Below are positions 9,214-18,613 of a stretch of 64,000 nucleotides of DNA, piece by piece (positions within the stretch are counted from its first letter, which is position 1; the number at the start of each line of letters is the position of its first letter). This DNA is from Hylemonella gracilis str. Niagara R (GTDB taxonomy: Bacteria; Pseudomonadota; Gammaproteobacteria; Burkholderiales; Burkholderiaceae_C): contig NZ_JEMG01000001.1 in NCBI RefSeq assembly GCF_000600295.1, positions 1,219,062 through 1,283,061 of the forward strand, in the 5' to 3' direction. The notes below the pieces were generated by a model. The model did not search any database. It worked only from the letters and a program-made list of their open reading frames with translations, and was not told where the DNA came from. Both the position numbers and the translations under genes were made by a program.

Positions 9214-10113
9214 TTAGTGGTCTTCGGCGGGCGTGTTCGGCACGGTGCGCTCGCGCAGCAGGATGGCGGCGACGCCGGTTGCGAGTATGAGCGCGATGCC
9301 CAGCCAGCCCGACAGCGGCAATTGGTCGCCAAACAGCATCAGGCTGTAGATCGACGCGAAGACGATGCCGGAGTACTGCAGGCTGGCCACCGTGAGCGTG
9401 TGGCCGCGGCTGTAGGCACGGGTCATGCACCACTGGCCCAGCGAAGCCAGGATGCCGATGGGCACCAGCCAGACAGCGGCCTCCCATTGCGCGTGGGCCC
9501 AAGGCGTGAAGCCCACGATGAAGCAGCCGATCAGGCCCATCACCAGGGTGCCGAAGGCGAAGTAGAAGATGGTGCGCCCCTCGGGCTCACCCACGCGTCC
9601 CAAGGCCGTCACCTGCATATAGGCCAGCGCGCCGCTCATGCCGGACAGCAAGCCAATCAGTCCGGCCAGCAACTGGTCGTGGTCGATGGTGGGACGCAGC
9701 ACCAGCACCACGCCCGCGAAGCCCAGCAGGACAATGAACAGCATGGGGCCTTGACGTTGCGCCTGGGTGAGGCTGAATGTGGTCAGCAGCGCGCCGCCGA
9801 TGATGAAAGCCGCCACCCAGATGCTGCTCATGTAATTGAGCGTCATGGCCGTGGCCAGGGGTAGGTGGGCGATGGCGTAGAACCACGCGATCATCGAGAA
9901 ACCGCCGATCAGGCTGCGCCAGACATGCATGCCGGGTACCGGCGTGGCGAGCCTGACCCCTTGCCTGCGCAGCACCAGGCCCAGGAAGATCAGGCTGACG
10001 ATGCTGCGGTAGAAAACAAGTTCAAAGGTGTTGAACGACGTTGATGCGTACTTCACCGCCACACCCATGGTGGCGAAGAAGAAGGCGCCCAGAACCATCC
10101 AGAGGGCTTGCAT
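9214..10113 (-). CDS. EamA/DMT superfamily transporter
   Basis: A 299-residue inner-membrane protein with about ten hydrophobic segments and the duplicated EamA fold. Typical signs are the WMVLGAFFFATMGVAVKYA start, FYRSIVSLIFLGLV, and the second-half GQWCMTRAYSRGHTL. It probably exports a metabolite or amino acid, but the substrate is unknown. An in-frame ATG 38 codons upstream exists. I took the start immediately before the first membrane helix, although no clear ribosome site precedes it. It ends 22 bases before the sulfurtransferase start, so the two may share a transcript. Confidence 0.85.
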   Translation of the reverse strand: MQALWMVLGAFFFATMGVAVKYASTSFNTFELVFYRSIVSLIFLGLVLRRQGVRLATPVPGMHVWRSLIGGFSMIAWFYAIAHLPLATAMTLNYMSSIWVAAFIIGGALLTTFSLTQAQRQGPMLFIVLLGFAGVVLVLRPTIDHDQLLAGLIGLLSGMSGALAYMQVTALGRVGEPEGRTIFYFAFGTLVMGLIGCFIVGFTPWAHAQWEAAVWLVPIGILASLGQWCMTRAYSRGHTLTVASLQYSGIVFASIYSLMLFGDQLPLSGWLGIALILATGVAAILLRERTVPNTPAEDH

Positions 10114-10279
10114 AGGAAAGCGGCCCAGGGCGGCGCCGCAGAGTTGCGAAGCCCGTATTACACCCGGAATTTCGTTTGGCTTCCGACCCTGGATCGCTGC
10201 GACGGACGGGTCTGCCGTCGTGGACACGTCGCGCGTCCGTTTGACCCCGCCTGCGGCGGGGTCGGGGCAATGACGCGCC

Positions 10280-11425
10280 TTACAGACCCAGCTGCCTGCG
10301 GTACCACTCGTGGAAGTGCTGCATGCCGTCCTCCATGGGGCTCTGGTAGGGGCCGACTTCGTTCTGCCCGCGCTGCATCAGGGCCTTGCGGCCCGCGTCC
10401 ATGCGCTCGGCGATCTCGTCGTCCTCGATGCAGGTCTCCATGTAGGCGGCCTGCTGAGCCTCGACGAACTCTCGCTCGAAGGCGGTGATCTCCTCGGGGT
10501 AGTAGAACTCCACCTTGTTCAGTGTCTTGTCCACGCTGATGGGGTGCAGGGTGGAGACCGTCAGCACATGCGGGTACCACTCCACCATGATGTGTGGGTA
10601 GTAGGTCAGCCAGATGGCGCCGCGCTCGGGTTTCTGTCCGTTGCGGTACTTGAGCAAGGCATCGTGCCAACGTTGGTAGGTCGGCGAACCCGGTCGCTCG
10701 AAGGCCTCGGACACGCCCACGGTCTGCACGGAGTAATGCTCCTTGAACTCCCACTGCAGGTCGTCGCAGGTCACGAAACGGCCCAGGCCCGGGTGGAAGG
10801 GGCCGACGTGGTAGTCCTCCAGATAGACCTCGATGAAGGTCTTCCAGTTGTAGTTGCACTCGTGCAGTTCCACGCGGTCCAGGGTGTAGCCGCTGAAGTC
10901 CAGCTCCGCGCGCGGGCCCATACCGGCCAGATCGGTGGCGATGTCACGGCCACCGCGTGGGCCGTTGACCAGCCCGTCCTCGAACAACAGGCCGTTCCAT
11001 TCTTGCAGCCGGTACTGGCTGAGGTGCAGGCAGGGGTCCTCGGCGAAATGCGGGGCGCCGATCAACTGACCACTGCCCGTATAGGTCCAGCGGTGCAGCG
11101 GGCAGACGATGTTGCCCCCGGCATGGCCCTTGCCCTCGGCTTGCAGATTGCCGCGGCCCTGCAACATCACGGCCTGCCGATGGCGGCAGACGTTGGATTG
11201 CAGGGTGATGGAGCCATCACGCTGGCGCACCAGCACACGACCGTTGCCTTCGTGGGCGAGCACATGGTAGTCGCCCACCTCGGGCACGCTGGCGGCGTGA
11301 CCCACGTAACGTGGGCCACGGCCGAAGAGCTCTGTCATCTCACGCTGAAACAGCGCCTCGTCGAAATAGCTGTTGACGGGTAACTGGCTGTGCGCCTGCT
11401 GCAGTCGAAGGCTTAAATCAGACAT
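10280..11425 (-). CDS. Rieske non-heme iron oxygenase, alpha subunit-like
   Basis: A 381-residue aromatic ring-hydroxylating-type oxygenase. The Rieske [2Fe-2S] ligands are C80/H82 (CRH) and C108/H111 (CPLH). The mononuclear iron site shows DYHVGPFH with H206 and H211. The loop between the two Rieske pairs is 25 residues, longer than the usual 15-17. No beta subunit, ferredoxin or reductase gene is nearby, so it would borrow an electron donor. Its overall type resembles single-subunit choline-monooxygenase-like oxygenases. An AGGA is placed before the ATG. The substrate is unknown. Confidence 0.88.
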   Translation of the reverse strand: MSDLSLRLQQAHSQLPVNSYFDEALFQREMTELFGRGPRYVGHAASVPEVGDYHVLAHEGNGRVLVRQRDGSITLQSNVCRHRQAVMLQGRGNLQAEGKGHAGGNIVCPLHRWTYTGSGQLIGAPHFAEDPCLHLSQYRLQEWNGLLFEDGLVNGPRGGRDIATDLAGMGPRAELDFSGYTLDRVELHECNYNWKTFIEVYLEDYHVGPFHPGLGRFVTCDDLQWEFKEHYSVQTVGVSEAFERPGSPTYQRWHDALLKYRNGQKPERGAIWLTYYPHIMVEWYPHVLTVSTLHPISVDKTLNKVEFYYPEEITAFEREFVEAQQAAYMETCIEDDEIAERMDAGRKALMQRGQNEVGPYQSPMEDGMQHFHEWYRRQLGL

Positions 11426-11754
11426 GGTGTCCTGACCTAAAGCTCCCCACAGGGAGGTTGGCACGCTTGGGAGCGTGAGAGTGAGGGGATGGTTTGCGGA
11501 GCTTAGACCCTCGGGGCTCTGTGTCAGCAGAAGTCCTGGGCGCGCCGCGAACCGTGGCGAAAAAAGAGCGCGATTGTACCCCCGGGGTTGTCAGGGGCAA
11601 GCTTTATCTCGCAGCGGAGCACAAGGGCTTTGCACATTGTGCGCTGTGTGTCCTTGGGGCTTGCCCATCGGGTCTGTGCAGCGCGGGTATCGACGCGCCC
11701 CAGGCTGAGGCCTGGGCAGGGATGGATACTCCGAGTCCGAAAGGAATGGGGCGT
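11426..11754. other. Divergent intergenic region between Rieske oxygenase and GH114-like lipoprotein genes
   Basis: This 329-bp gap has no convincing gene. It holds a minus-strand promoter candidate for the oxygenase (11573-11600) and the AAGGA ribosome site (11741-11745) for the plus-strand lipoprotein gene. The lipoprotein frame is open back to 11494, but the upstream part has no signal or domain content. Confidence 0.6.
11573..11600 (-). promoter_or_regulatory. Candidate promoter of the Rieske oxygenase gene
   Basis: On the minus strand TTGCCC (11600-11595) is followed after 16 bases by TACAAT (11578-11573). This gives a predicted leader of about 140 bases before the start at 11425. Confidence 0.45.
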
Positions 11755-12567
11755 ATGACGAGATTCAGAGTGCTTGTATTGCTCGGTGCCGCATGGCTGG
11801 CTGGGTGCGGCGATGGTTCATCGGGGGGCGATGCTTCCTGGTGGAAGCCCTCGGTGACGGATACCTGGCAATGGCAACTGAAGGACACGATCAACACTGG
11901 CTACGACGTCGCGGTGTACGACATCGACCTCTTCGATACCAGCACCGCGCAGATCGCTGCCTTGCAAGCGGCTGGGAAAAAGGTGGTGTGTTATTTCTCG
12001 GCCGGCAGTTCCGAAGATTGGCGCGACGATTTCCAGGATTTCGAGGCCGCCGACATGGGCAATCCACTCGACAGTGTCTGGGTCGGTGAAAAGTGGCTGG
12101 ATACCCGTTCGTCCAATGTGCGGAACATCATGCGCAAACGGCTGGATCTGGCGCAAACCAAAGGCTGCGATGGCGTCGAGCCGGACAATGTGGACGGCTA
12201 TGACAACGACACGGGGTTCCCGTTGACGGAGGCGACCCAACTGGACTACATCCGCCATCTCGCGGCCGAGGCGCATGCGCGCGGGTTGGCCATCGGCCTG
12301 AAGAACAATGTGGCGCAGCTGAATTCGCTGGTGGACGACGTGGATTTCGCGGTCAACGAGCAATGCCACGAATACGAAGAATGCGAGGCTTATGAGATCT
12401 TCATCACGAAGGGTAAGCCGGTGTTCAATGCCGAGTACGCGGACCGCTATGTGAACAATGCCACGGACCGGCAAATCATGTGCGAAGCCTCGCGGGTGCT
12501 GAATATCCGCACGCTGGTGCTGCCGCTGGAGTTGGATGATGCCTTTCGTCAGAGCTGCGATCCCTGA
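11755..12567 (+). CDS. GH114 / endo-alpha-1,4-polygalactosaminidase-like lipoprotein
   Basis: A 270-residue predicted lipoprotein. The first 18 residues form a signal peptide with lipobox LAGC and C18 as the lipidated Cys. The mature part matches the glycoside hydrolase 114 TIM-barrel family: WQWQLKDTINTGYDVAVYDIDLFDT, KKVVCYFSAGSSEDWRDDF, GCDGVEPDNVDGYDNDTGF and LGIGLKNN-like AIGLKNNVAQL. The acidic residues of VYDID and GVEPDN are the likely active-site residues. Known members cut galactosaminogalactan-type or Pel-like polymers, but activity here is only inferred. The start follows AAGGA with 9-base spacing. It stands alone, with no exopolysaccharide operon beside it. Confidence 0.85.
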   Translation: MTRFRVLVLLGAAWLAGCGDGSSGGDASWWKPSVTDTWQWQLKDTINTGYDVAVYDIDLFDTSTAQIAALQAAGKKVVCYFSAGSSEDWRDDFQDFEAADMGNPLDSVWVGEKWLDTRSSNVRNIMRKRLDLAQTKGCDGVEPDNVDGYDNDTGFPLTEATQLDYIRHLAAEAHARGLAIGLKNNVAQLNSLVDDVDFAVNEQCHEYEECEAYEIFITKGKPVFNAEYADRYVNNATDRQIMCEASRVLNIRTLVLPLELDDAFRQSCDP

Positions 12568-12637
12568 TGGCGCCGCTGTTTGCACTGCCGGGCGCTGTGG
12601 GCTGTGGAGGATTTAGGCCTGCGGCCCGCCCAGCGCC

Positions 12638-12643
12638 TAAAAT
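12638..12643 (+). promoter_or_regulatory. -10 element upstream of xseB-ispA-dxs
   Basis: TAAAAT lies 29 bases before the xseB ATG. No convincing -35 is present at the right distance, so this is a tentative promoter for the isoprenoid operon. Confidence 0.4.
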
Positions 12644-12672
12644 GCCCGACCTTTGTATGAAAAGCCGTATCC

Positions 12673-12936
12673 ATGCCCAAGGCTCCCTCCCCATCTTCTC
12701 CTCCTGCGTCCGAACCAGGTACCCCGCCGTTGCCGGCGAACTACGAAGAGGCCATGCGGGAACTTGAGCAACTGGTGGTCCAGCTGGAATCGGGGGAACT
12801 GCCCTTGGAGCAATTGCTCGCGGCCTACCAGCGTGGCGCCGAGTTGCTGCAGTTCTGCAATGGTCGGCTTGAAGCCGTGGAGTCGCAAATCAAGGTGCTG
12901 GACGAGGGCATGCTCAAGCCATGGACACCCGAGTGA
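12673..12936 (+). CDS. xseB: Exodeoxyribonuclease VII small subunit
   Basis: An 87-residue XseB, which joins several copies to one XseA to form the single-strand nuclease ExoVII. The family core is [33 protein letters not shown], followed by [15 protein letters not shown], with a Pro/Ser-rich N-terminal extension of about 20 residues. The 3' end overlaps the ispA start by 16 bases. The xseB-ispA-dxs order is widely conserved in proteobacteria and supports the call. Confidence 0.94.
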   Translation: MPKAPSPSSPPASEPGTPPLPANYEEAMRELEQLVVQLESGELPLEQLLAAYQRGAELLQFCNGRLEAVESQIKVLDEGMLKPWTPE

Positions 12937-13874
12937 AGACCGTGACCGAATGGGATCTGCGCGTGTGGATGGACGCCCGACTGGCGCGCGTGGAAAGCGC
13001 GTTGCAGGGCTGGGTCGGCGTAGACGCGCCTGGGCAGCCCGACGTGGGATTGGGCGAGGCCATGCGCTATGCCGTGCTGGACGGCGGCAAGCGCCTGCGG
13101 CCGCTGCTGGTGCTGGCCGCCTGCGAGGCGGTGCGCGGCGAGGAACAGGCGGCGTTGCGCGCCGCGTGCGCGGTGGAGTTGATCCATGCCTATTCCCTGG
13201 TCCATGACGACATGCCCTGCATGGACAACGATGTGCTGCGCCGCGGCAAGCCCACGGTGCATGTGAAATTTGGCGAGGCCCAGGCTTTGCTGGCGGGCGA
13301 TGCTCTGCAGGCCCTGGCCTTCGAACTGTTGACACCTGTGGACGAGGCCGCCGTGCCCGCCGCCATGCAGGCCCGCTTGTGCCGTCTGCTTGCGCGCGCG
13401 GCAGGCAGTGCGGGCATGGCCGGTGGCCAGGCGATCGACCTGGCCAGCGTGGGCGTCAAGCTGGACGAGGACCAATTGCGCCAGATGCATCGCCTGAAGA
13501 CCGGAGCCTTGCTGCAGGCCAGCGTGGTGATGGGGGCCGCCTGTGGCGAGACGACCCCGGCCCAGCAAGCGGCGCTGAGTGATTACGGCGCGGCCATCGG
13601 CCTGGCCTTCCAGGTCGTCGATGACATCCTGGACGTGACGGCTGACAGCGCGACCCTGGGCAAGACGGCGGGCAAGGACGCGGTCCAGGACAAGCCCACC
13701 TATGTTTCCCTGTTGGGCCTGGCGCGCGCCCAGGCCCATGCGCATGAGCTGCACGCGCAGGCCCTGGCCGCGCTGGCGCGTTTCCAGGCGCTGAGTCTCG
13801 CGCCGACCGCTGGCCTGGACGACACCCGGGCGCTGCGGGCGTTGGCCGATCTCGTGGTCGAGCGCGCGCACTGA
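12921..13874 (+). CDS. ispA: Polyprenyl (farnesyl) diphosphate synthase
   Basis: A 317-residue trans-isoprenyl diphosphate synthase that condenses IPP with DMAPP/GPP, giving farnesyl diphosphate for quinones and undecaprenol. The first Asp-rich motif is [10 protein letters not shown] (D96, D97) and the second is VVDDILD (D234, D235). [11 protein letters not shown] at about residues 55-65 binds the substrate phosphate. It overlaps xseB and is followed by dxs after 17 bases, so supply of precursor (Dxs) and its elongation (IspA) are coexpressed. Confidence 0.95.
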   Translation: MDTRVKTVTEWDLRVWMDARLARVESALQGWVGVDAPGQPDVGLGEAMRYAVLDGGKRLRPLLVLAACEAVRGEEQAALRAACAVELIHAYSLVHDDMPCMDNDVLRRGKPTVHVKFGEAQALLAGDALQALAFELLTPVDEAAVPAAMQARLCRLLARAAGSAGMAGGQAIDLASVGVKLDEDQLRQMHRLKTGALLQASVVMGAACGETTPAQQAALSDYGAAIGLAFQVVDDILDVTADSATLGKTAGKDAVQDKPTYVSLLGLARAQAHAHELHAQALAALARFQALSLAPTAGLDDTRALRALADLVVERAH

Positions 13875-13891
13875 GAGTCGAGGTACCCGAC

Positions 13892-15817
13892 ATGAGCAAT
13901 TCCCTGCTGCAAAGCATCAACGACCCGGCGGACCTGCGCCAGCTGTCGCGCCCACAACTCAAGCCCCTGGCCGACGAGTTGCGGGCCTTCGTGCTGGACA
14001 GCGTGTCCAAGACCGGCGGCCATCTGAGTTCCAATCTCGGCACGGTGGAACTGACCGTTGCCTTGCACTACGTCTTCAACACCCCGCATGACCGGCTGGT
14101 GTGGGACGTGGGCCATCAGACCTATCCGCACAAGATCCTGACGGGTCGGCGCGAGCGCATGGCGGGGTTGCGCCAGCTCGGTGGCATCAGTGGCTTTCCG
14201 CTGCGCAGCGAGAGCGAGTACGACGCCTTCGGCACGGCGCACAGCAGCACCTCGATTTCCGCCGCCCTGGGCATGGCGTTGGCCGCGCGGCAGAAGGGCG
14301 AGGACCGCCACGCCATCGCGGTGATCGGCGACGGTGCGATGACCGCCGGCATGGCCTTCGAGGCCTTGAACCACGGCGGCGTCGAAGACTGCCGCCTGCT
14401 GGTCATCCTCAACGACAACGACATGAGCATCAGCCCGCCCGTGGGTGCGCTCAACCGCTACCTCGCGCAATTGATGAGCGGCCGTTTCTACGCGGCGGCC
14501 AAACAGGTGGGCAAGAGCGTGCTCAAGGCCGCGCCGCCGCTGTTCGAACTCGCCAAGCGCCTGGAAGAGCAGGCCAAGGGCATGGTTGTGCCCGCGACCT
14601 TGTTCGAGAAATTCGGTTTCAACTACATCGGCCCCATTGATGGGCATGATCTAGATTCCTTGATCCCCACGCTGGAAAACATCAAGCAGCTCAAGGGACC
14701 GCAGTTCCTCCACGTTGTCACTAAAAAAGGCCAGGGCTACAAGCTGGCCGAGGCCGATCCGGTGGCCTACCACGGCCCCGGCAAGTTCGATCCGGCGGTT
14801 GGCCTGGTCAAGCCCAGCACGCCACCGAAGCAGACCTTCACCCAGGTCTTTGGCCAGTGGCTGTGTGACATGGCCGAGCAGGACATGCGCCTGGTCGGCA
14901 TCACGCCGGCCATGCGTGAAGGCTCGGGCATGGTGGAGTTCCACCAGCGCTTCCCAGGTCGTTATTACGACGTGGGCATCGCCGAGCAGCACGCCGTCAC
15001 ACTCGCGGCCGGCATGGCCTGCGAGGGGCTGAAGCCGGTGGTGGCGATCTACAGCACTTTCCTGCAACGCGGTTACGACCAACTGATTCACGACGTGGCG
15101 CTGCAGAACCTGCCCGTGGTGTTTGCCCTGGACCGCGCTGGTCTGGTCGGCGCGGACGGTGCCACCCACGCTGGCGCCTTCGACATTCCCTTCCTGCGCT
15201 GCATTCCGAACATGGCCGTGGCCTGTCCGGCCGATGAACGTGAGTGCCGCCAGTTGCTGAGCACGGCCTACGGGCAAAACCATCCGGTGGCCGTGCGCTA
15301 CCCGCGTGGTGCGGGCGCGGGTGTGTCGCCCTTGACCGATCTGGCACCCTTGCCCTATGGCAAGGGTGAAGTCCGACGCTGGCGCTCGGGTGGCACGACG
15401 CAGGACAAGCCGAAGGGCATCGCCATCCTCGCCTTCGGCACCCTGCTGTACCCTGCGCTGACGGCGGCCGAATCACTCGATGCCACCCTGGTCAACATGC
15501 GCTGGGCCAAGCCACTGGACACCGAGCTTCTGCTCCAGGTGGCCGCGCAGCATGAAGCGTTGGTGACGGTCGAAGAGGGCGTGGTCATGGGCGGCGCGGG
15601 CAGTGCCGTGAGCGAGGCGCTGCAGGCTGCGGGGGTGCTTAAGCCCCTACTGCAACTGGGCCTGCCCGACCACTTCATCGAGCATGGTGATCCGGCCAAA
15701 CTGCTGGCCCTGCAGGGGCTGGATGCGTCGGGCATCGAGGCCGCCATCCTGGCCCGCTACCCCCAACTGAGCGCCAACGCGGCACAGAAGCCCGCCTTGA
15801 AAGTCGTGGCGCGCTGA
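13892..15817 (+). CDS. dxs: 1-deoxy-D-xylulose-5-phosphate synthase
   Basis: A 641-residue thiamine diphosphate enzyme making DXP from pyruvate and glyceraldehyde 3-phosphate, the entry step of the MEP isoprenoid pathway. The ThDP/Mg motif is [14 protein letters not shown] with D147 and the later LNDND. The second half has the transketolase-type [20 protein letters not shown] with the conserved Glu. Length and motifs are complete. It is the last gene of xseB-ispA-dxs. No terminator is obvious before the next gene, 156 bases on. Confidence 0.97.
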   Translation: MSNSLLQSINDPADLRQLSRPQLKPLADELRAFVLDSVSKTGGHLSSNLGTVELTVALHYVFNTPHDRLVWDVGHQTYPHKILTGRRERMAGLRQLGGISGFPLRSESEYDAFGTAHSSTSISAALGMALAARQKGEDRHAIAVIGDGAMTAGMAFEALNHGGVEDCRLLVILNDNDMSISPPVGALNRYLAQLMSGRFYAAAKQVGKSVLKAAPPLFELAKRLEEQAKGMVVPATLFEKFGFNYIGPIDGHDLDSLIPTLENIKQLKGPQFLHVVTKKGQGYKLAEADPVAYHGPGKFDPAVGLVKPSTPPKQTFTQVFGQWLCDMAEQDMRLVGITPAMREGSGMVEFHQRFPGRYYDVGIAEQHAVTLAAGMACEGLKPVVAIYSTFLQRGYDQLIHDVALQNLPVVFALDRAGLVGADGATHAGAFDIPFLRCIPNMAVACPADERECRQLLSTAYGQNHPVAVRYPRGAGAGVSPLTDLAPLPYGKGEVRRWRSGGTTQDKPKGIAILAFGTLLYPALTAAESLDATLVNMRWAKPLDTELLLQVAAQHEALVTVEEGVVMGGAGSAVSEALQAAGVLKPLLQLGLPDHFIEHGDPAKLLALQGLDASGIEAAILARYPQLSANAAQKPALKVVAR

Positions 15818-15973
15818 GATCGCTCATGCATGTGCGCCGCACGAGTGCGCGCGCCACGACTGATAACTCAAGTCCCTTGCCTGGATGGTGACACCTTGGG
15901 TGTCAATGCTGCGGCGTGAACGGCACTAATAAAATCGACGCTCTTTTGTCTCATCTCTCTGGAGATTGTTTGA

Positions 15974-17059
15974 ATGGATCGTCGTTCCCTCATTAAAAAT
16001 GCCGGCCTCGCTGGCGTGTTGGCCGCAGGTGTGGCCCCGGCCGTGCAGGCGCAGACGCCCGCCATCCGTTGGCGCCTGGCTTCGAGTTTCCCCAAGGCCT
16101 TGGACACCATCTACGGTGGCGCCGAGGCGTTCTCTCGCAAGATCAAGGAAATGTCCGGTGGCAAGTTCGAGATATCGGTGCATGCGGCCGGTGAGCTGAT
16201 GCCTGCGCTGGGCGTGGTCGATGGCGTGCAGAGCGGCACCACGGAAATCGCGCACACGGCGCCCTACTATTTCTTCGGCAAGAACGAAGCTTTCGCCATC
16301 GGTGGTGCCATTCCCTTTGGCATGAACAGCCGCCAGATGACGGCGTGGATGAACCACGGCAATGGCCGCAAGCTCATGAACGAGTTCTACGCTGGCTACA
16401 ACCTCGTCAGCTTCCAGGGCGGCAATACCGGCGCGCAGATGGGTGGCTGGTACCGCAAGGAAATCAAGAGCCCGGCCGACATCAAGGGTCTGAAGTTCCG
16501 CGTGGGCGGTTTCGCGGGCCGTGTGATCGAACGCATGGGCGGCGTGCCGCAGAACATTCCGGGCGGCGAGATTTACCAGGCGCTGGAAAAAGGCACCATC
16601 GACGCGGCCGAGTGGATCGGTCCGTATGACGACCAGAAGTTGGGCCTGGGCAAGGTGGCGCCGGTCTACCACTACCCCGGCTGGTGGGAAGGTGGCCTGG
16701 AAGTCAGCTTCTATGTCAACAACAAGGCCTACGAGGCGCTGCCGGCCGAGTACAAGGCGATGATCGACGCGGCCTCGGCCTACGCGCATGTGGACATGCA
16801 GGCCAAGTACGACGCCTTCAACCCGGTCGCGCTCAAGCAGATCGCCGCCTCGGGCGTGAAGGTGCTGCCTTTCCCGACCCCCGTGCTGCAAGCCTCCTAC
16901 AAGGCGGCGATGGAGGTCTATGCGGAGTTGGACAAGAAGAACCCGCAGTGGAAGAAGATCTACGACGACTACCGCAAGTTCCAGCGTGACCAGCTGTTCT
17001 GGTTCCGCGTGAACGAAGCGCGTTTCGACGGCTTCATGCAGAGCATCAAGGGTTTCTGA
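15974..17059 (+). CDS. TRAP transporter substrate-binding protein, TakP-like, copy 1
   Basis: A 361-residue periplasmic DctP-family protein. RRSLIK plus a hydrophobic Ala-rich stretch to AQA forms a Tat-like signal in the first 27 residues. The body closely resembles the Rhodobacter alpha-keto-acid binding protein TakP, sharing GGNTGAQMGGW, LKFRVGGFAGRVIERMG and ALEKGTIDAAEW-GPYDD-KLG. It delivers an organic acid to the DctQM permease. GGAGA at 15961-15965 sets the start. A second copy follows at 17316 with about 22 changes in 361 residues by my count. The permease genes lie convergently at 18.6-21 kb. Confidence 0.93.
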   Translation: MDRRSLIKNAGLAGVLAAGVAPAVQAQTPAIRWRLASSFPKALDTIYGGAEAFSRKIKEMSGGKFEISVHAAGELMPALGVVDGVQSGTTEIAHTAPYYFFGKNEAFAIGGAIPFGMNSRQMTAWMNHGNGRKLMNEFYAGYNLVSFQGGNTGAQMGGWYRKEIKSPADIKGLKFRVGGFAGRVIERMGGVPQNIPGGEIYQALEKGTIDAAEWIGPYDDQKLGLGKVAPVYHYPGWWEGGLEVSFYVNNKAYEALPAEYKAMIDAASAYAHVDMQAKYDAFNPVALKQIAASGVKVLPFPTPVLQASYKAAMEVYAELDKKNPQWKKIYDDYRKFQRDQLFWFRVNEARFDGFMQSIKGF

Positions 17060-17100
17060 TGGCGCGGGCCGGCAACGGCCCGATCCTCAGGTTTGACCCA

Positions 17101-17138
17101 GCGCCCCGTCGGCATCATGCCGGCGGGGCGCTTTTTCT
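17101..17138 (+). terminator. Rho-independent terminator after TRAP binding-protein copy 1
   Basis: A 14-bp stem, GCGCCCCGTCGGCA with TGCCGGCGGGGCGC (one G-T pair), has a three-base loop and is followed by TTTTTCTTGTTTT. This separates copy 1 from copy 2 transcriptionally. Confidence 0.9.
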
Positions 17139-17315
17139 TGTTTTCCTGTGCGGGGAGTCCCCATGTCCTGTTTTGGTGCGGGCTCGGCTTCGGCTCGCGG
17201 GTAAGCCCCAATGCCGATCTAGCACGAGGCGGCTGGTAGGCGCACCTCGCACCGATAGAATCCCGCAACCTTTCCGGGTTATCCATTTTCTGGTTTTGAT
17301 TCCAAGGAGACATGC

Positions 17316-18401
17316 ATGGATCGTCGTTCCCTCATCAAAAACGCCGGCATTGCTGGTGTGTTGGCCGCAGGTGTGGCCCCGGCCGTGCAGGCGCAGACGC
17401 CCGCCATCCGTTGGCGCCTGGCCTCGAGCTTTCCCAAGGCCTTGGACACCATCTACGGTGGTGGCGAAGTGTTCGCCAACAAGATCAAGGAAATGTCCGG
17501 TGGCAAGTTCGAGATCTCGGTGCATGCGGCCGGTGAACTGATGCCCGCCTTCGGCGTGGTGGACGGCGTGGGCAACGGTACCGTGGAGATGTGCCACACC
17601 GTGCCGTATTACTTCTTCGGCAAGAACGAAGCCTTCGCCATCGGCGCTGCCATTCCCTTTGGCATGAACAGCCGCCAGATGACGGCCTGGATGTACCACG
17701 GCAATGGTCGTAAGCTCATGAACGAGTTCTACGCTGGCTACAACCTCGTCAGCTTCGCGGGCGGCAACACCGGCGCGCAGATGGGTGGCTGGTACCGCAA
17801 GGAAATCAAGAGCCCGGCCGACATCAAGGGTCTGAAGTTCCGCGTGGGCGGTTTCGCGGGCCGTGTGATCGAACGCATGGGCGGCGTGCCGCAGAACATC
17901 CCGGGCGGCGAGATTTACCAGGCGCTGGAAAAAGGCACCATCGACGCCGCCGAGTGGGTGGGTCCGTACGATGACCAGAAGCTGGGCCTGGGCAAGGTGG
18001 CGCCGGTCTACCACTACCCCGGCTGGTGGGAAGGTGGTCCGGAAGTGGATTTCTTCGTCAACAACAAGGCCTACGAGGCGCTGCCGGCCGAGTACAAGGC
18101 GATGATCAACGCGGCCTCGGCCTACGCGCATGTGGACATGCAGGCCAAGTACGACGCCTTCAACCCGGTCGCGCTCAAGCAGATCGCCGCCTCGGGCGTG
18201 AAGGTGCTGCCTTTCCCGACCAGCGTGCTGCAGGCTTCGTACAAGGCGTCGATGGAGGTCTACGCGGAGTTGGACAAGAAGAACCCGCAGTGGAAGAAGA
18301 TCTACGACGACTACCGCAAGTTCCAGCGTGACCAGCTGTTCTGGTTCCGTGTGAACGAAGCGCGTTTCGACGGCTTCATGCAGAGCATCAAGGGTTTCTG
18401 A
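17316..18401 (+). CDS. TRAP transporter substrate-binding protein, TakP-like, copy 2
   Basis: A 361-residue paralogue of the preceding protein, with the same Tat-like leader and TakP-like body. Most differences lie in residues about 50-155 (for example GGEVFANK for GAEAFSRK, and NGTVEMCHTV for SGTTEIAHTA), a region that could touch the ligand. In TakP the residues CHTV and EWVGPYDD match this copy better than copy 1. AAGGAG at 17304-17309 fixes the start. It is convergent with the dctM/dctQ genes across a bidirectional terminator region, and should serve the same permease. Confidence 0.93.
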   Translation: MDRRSLIKNAGIAGVLAAGVAPAVQAQTPAIRWRLASSFPKALDTIYGGGEVFANKIKEMSGGKFEISVHAAGELMPAFGVVDGVGNGTVEMCHTVPYYFFGKNEAFAIGAAIPFGMNSRQMTAWMYHGNGRKLMNEFYAGYNLVSFAGGNTGAQMGGWYRKEIKSPADIKGLKFRVGGFAGRVIERMGGVPQNIPGGEIYQALEKGTIDAAEWVGPYDDQKLGLGKVAPVYHYPGWWEGGPEVDFFVNNKAYEALPAEYKAMINAASAYAHVDMQAKYDAFNPVALKQIAASGVKVLPFPTSVLQASYKASMEVYAELDKKNPQWKKIYDDYRKFQRDQLFWFRVNEARFDGFMQSIKGF

Positions 18402-18442
18402 TGGCGCGGGCCGGCAACGGCCCGATCCTCAGGTTCGACCCA

Positions 18443-18474
18443 GCGCCCCGTCGGCATCATGCCGGCGGGGCGTT
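18443..18474 (+). terminator. Terminator-like hairpin after TRAP binding-protein copy 2
   Basis: The same GC-rich stem as at 17101 is present, but followed only by TTT then CC. It is probably weaker than the copy 1 terminator. Confidence 0.6.
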
Positions 18475-18529
18475 TCCAATTGCGCGCCCCGCTCACATCA
18501 TGGGCCTGGAGCGGTGACCATGCGGCGGC

Positions 18530-18555
18530 AAAAAAAAGGACGCCTCGCGGCGTCC
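18530..18555 (-). terminator. Rho-independent terminator of the dctQ-dctM genes
   Basis: Read on the minus strand, a 7-bp stem GGACGCC/GGCGTCC with a 4-base loop is followed by eight T residues. It lies 58 bases after the dctM stop. Confidence 0.9.
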
Positions 18556-18613
18556 TGGATGGAGCGTTCAGCACGCCCCTGGCGATGGGCGCTGGCCCAT
18601 CGGAGGGCGGAAC

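Larger units (their letters stand above)
15974..18472 (+). repeat. Tandem duplication of a TRAP binding-protein gene with its 3' hairpin
   Basis: The unit starting at 15974 recurs at 17316, an offset of 1342 bases. Similarity covers the whole coding region and continues past both stop codons through the GC-rich terminator stem (17101-17131 and 18443-18472). The upstream leader of copy 2 is different, so each copy has its own start region. Confidence 0.92.

Noticed and set aside
10243-10263. Hairpin GACCCCGCC/GGCGGGGTC as terminator of the Rieske oxygenase gene
   Set aside because: The stem is perfect, but no T-run follows on either strand, so I did not call it a terminator.
11494-11754. In-frame N-terminal extension of the GH114-like protein
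   Set aside because: The lipoprotein signal and lipobox begin at 11755 with a well-placed AAGGA; an 87-residue extension would bury the signal.
17059-17541. 160-codon frame overlapping the spacer and start of the second TRAP binding protein
   Set aside because: It runs through a strong terminator and then out of frame through a well-supported gene; no family resemblance.
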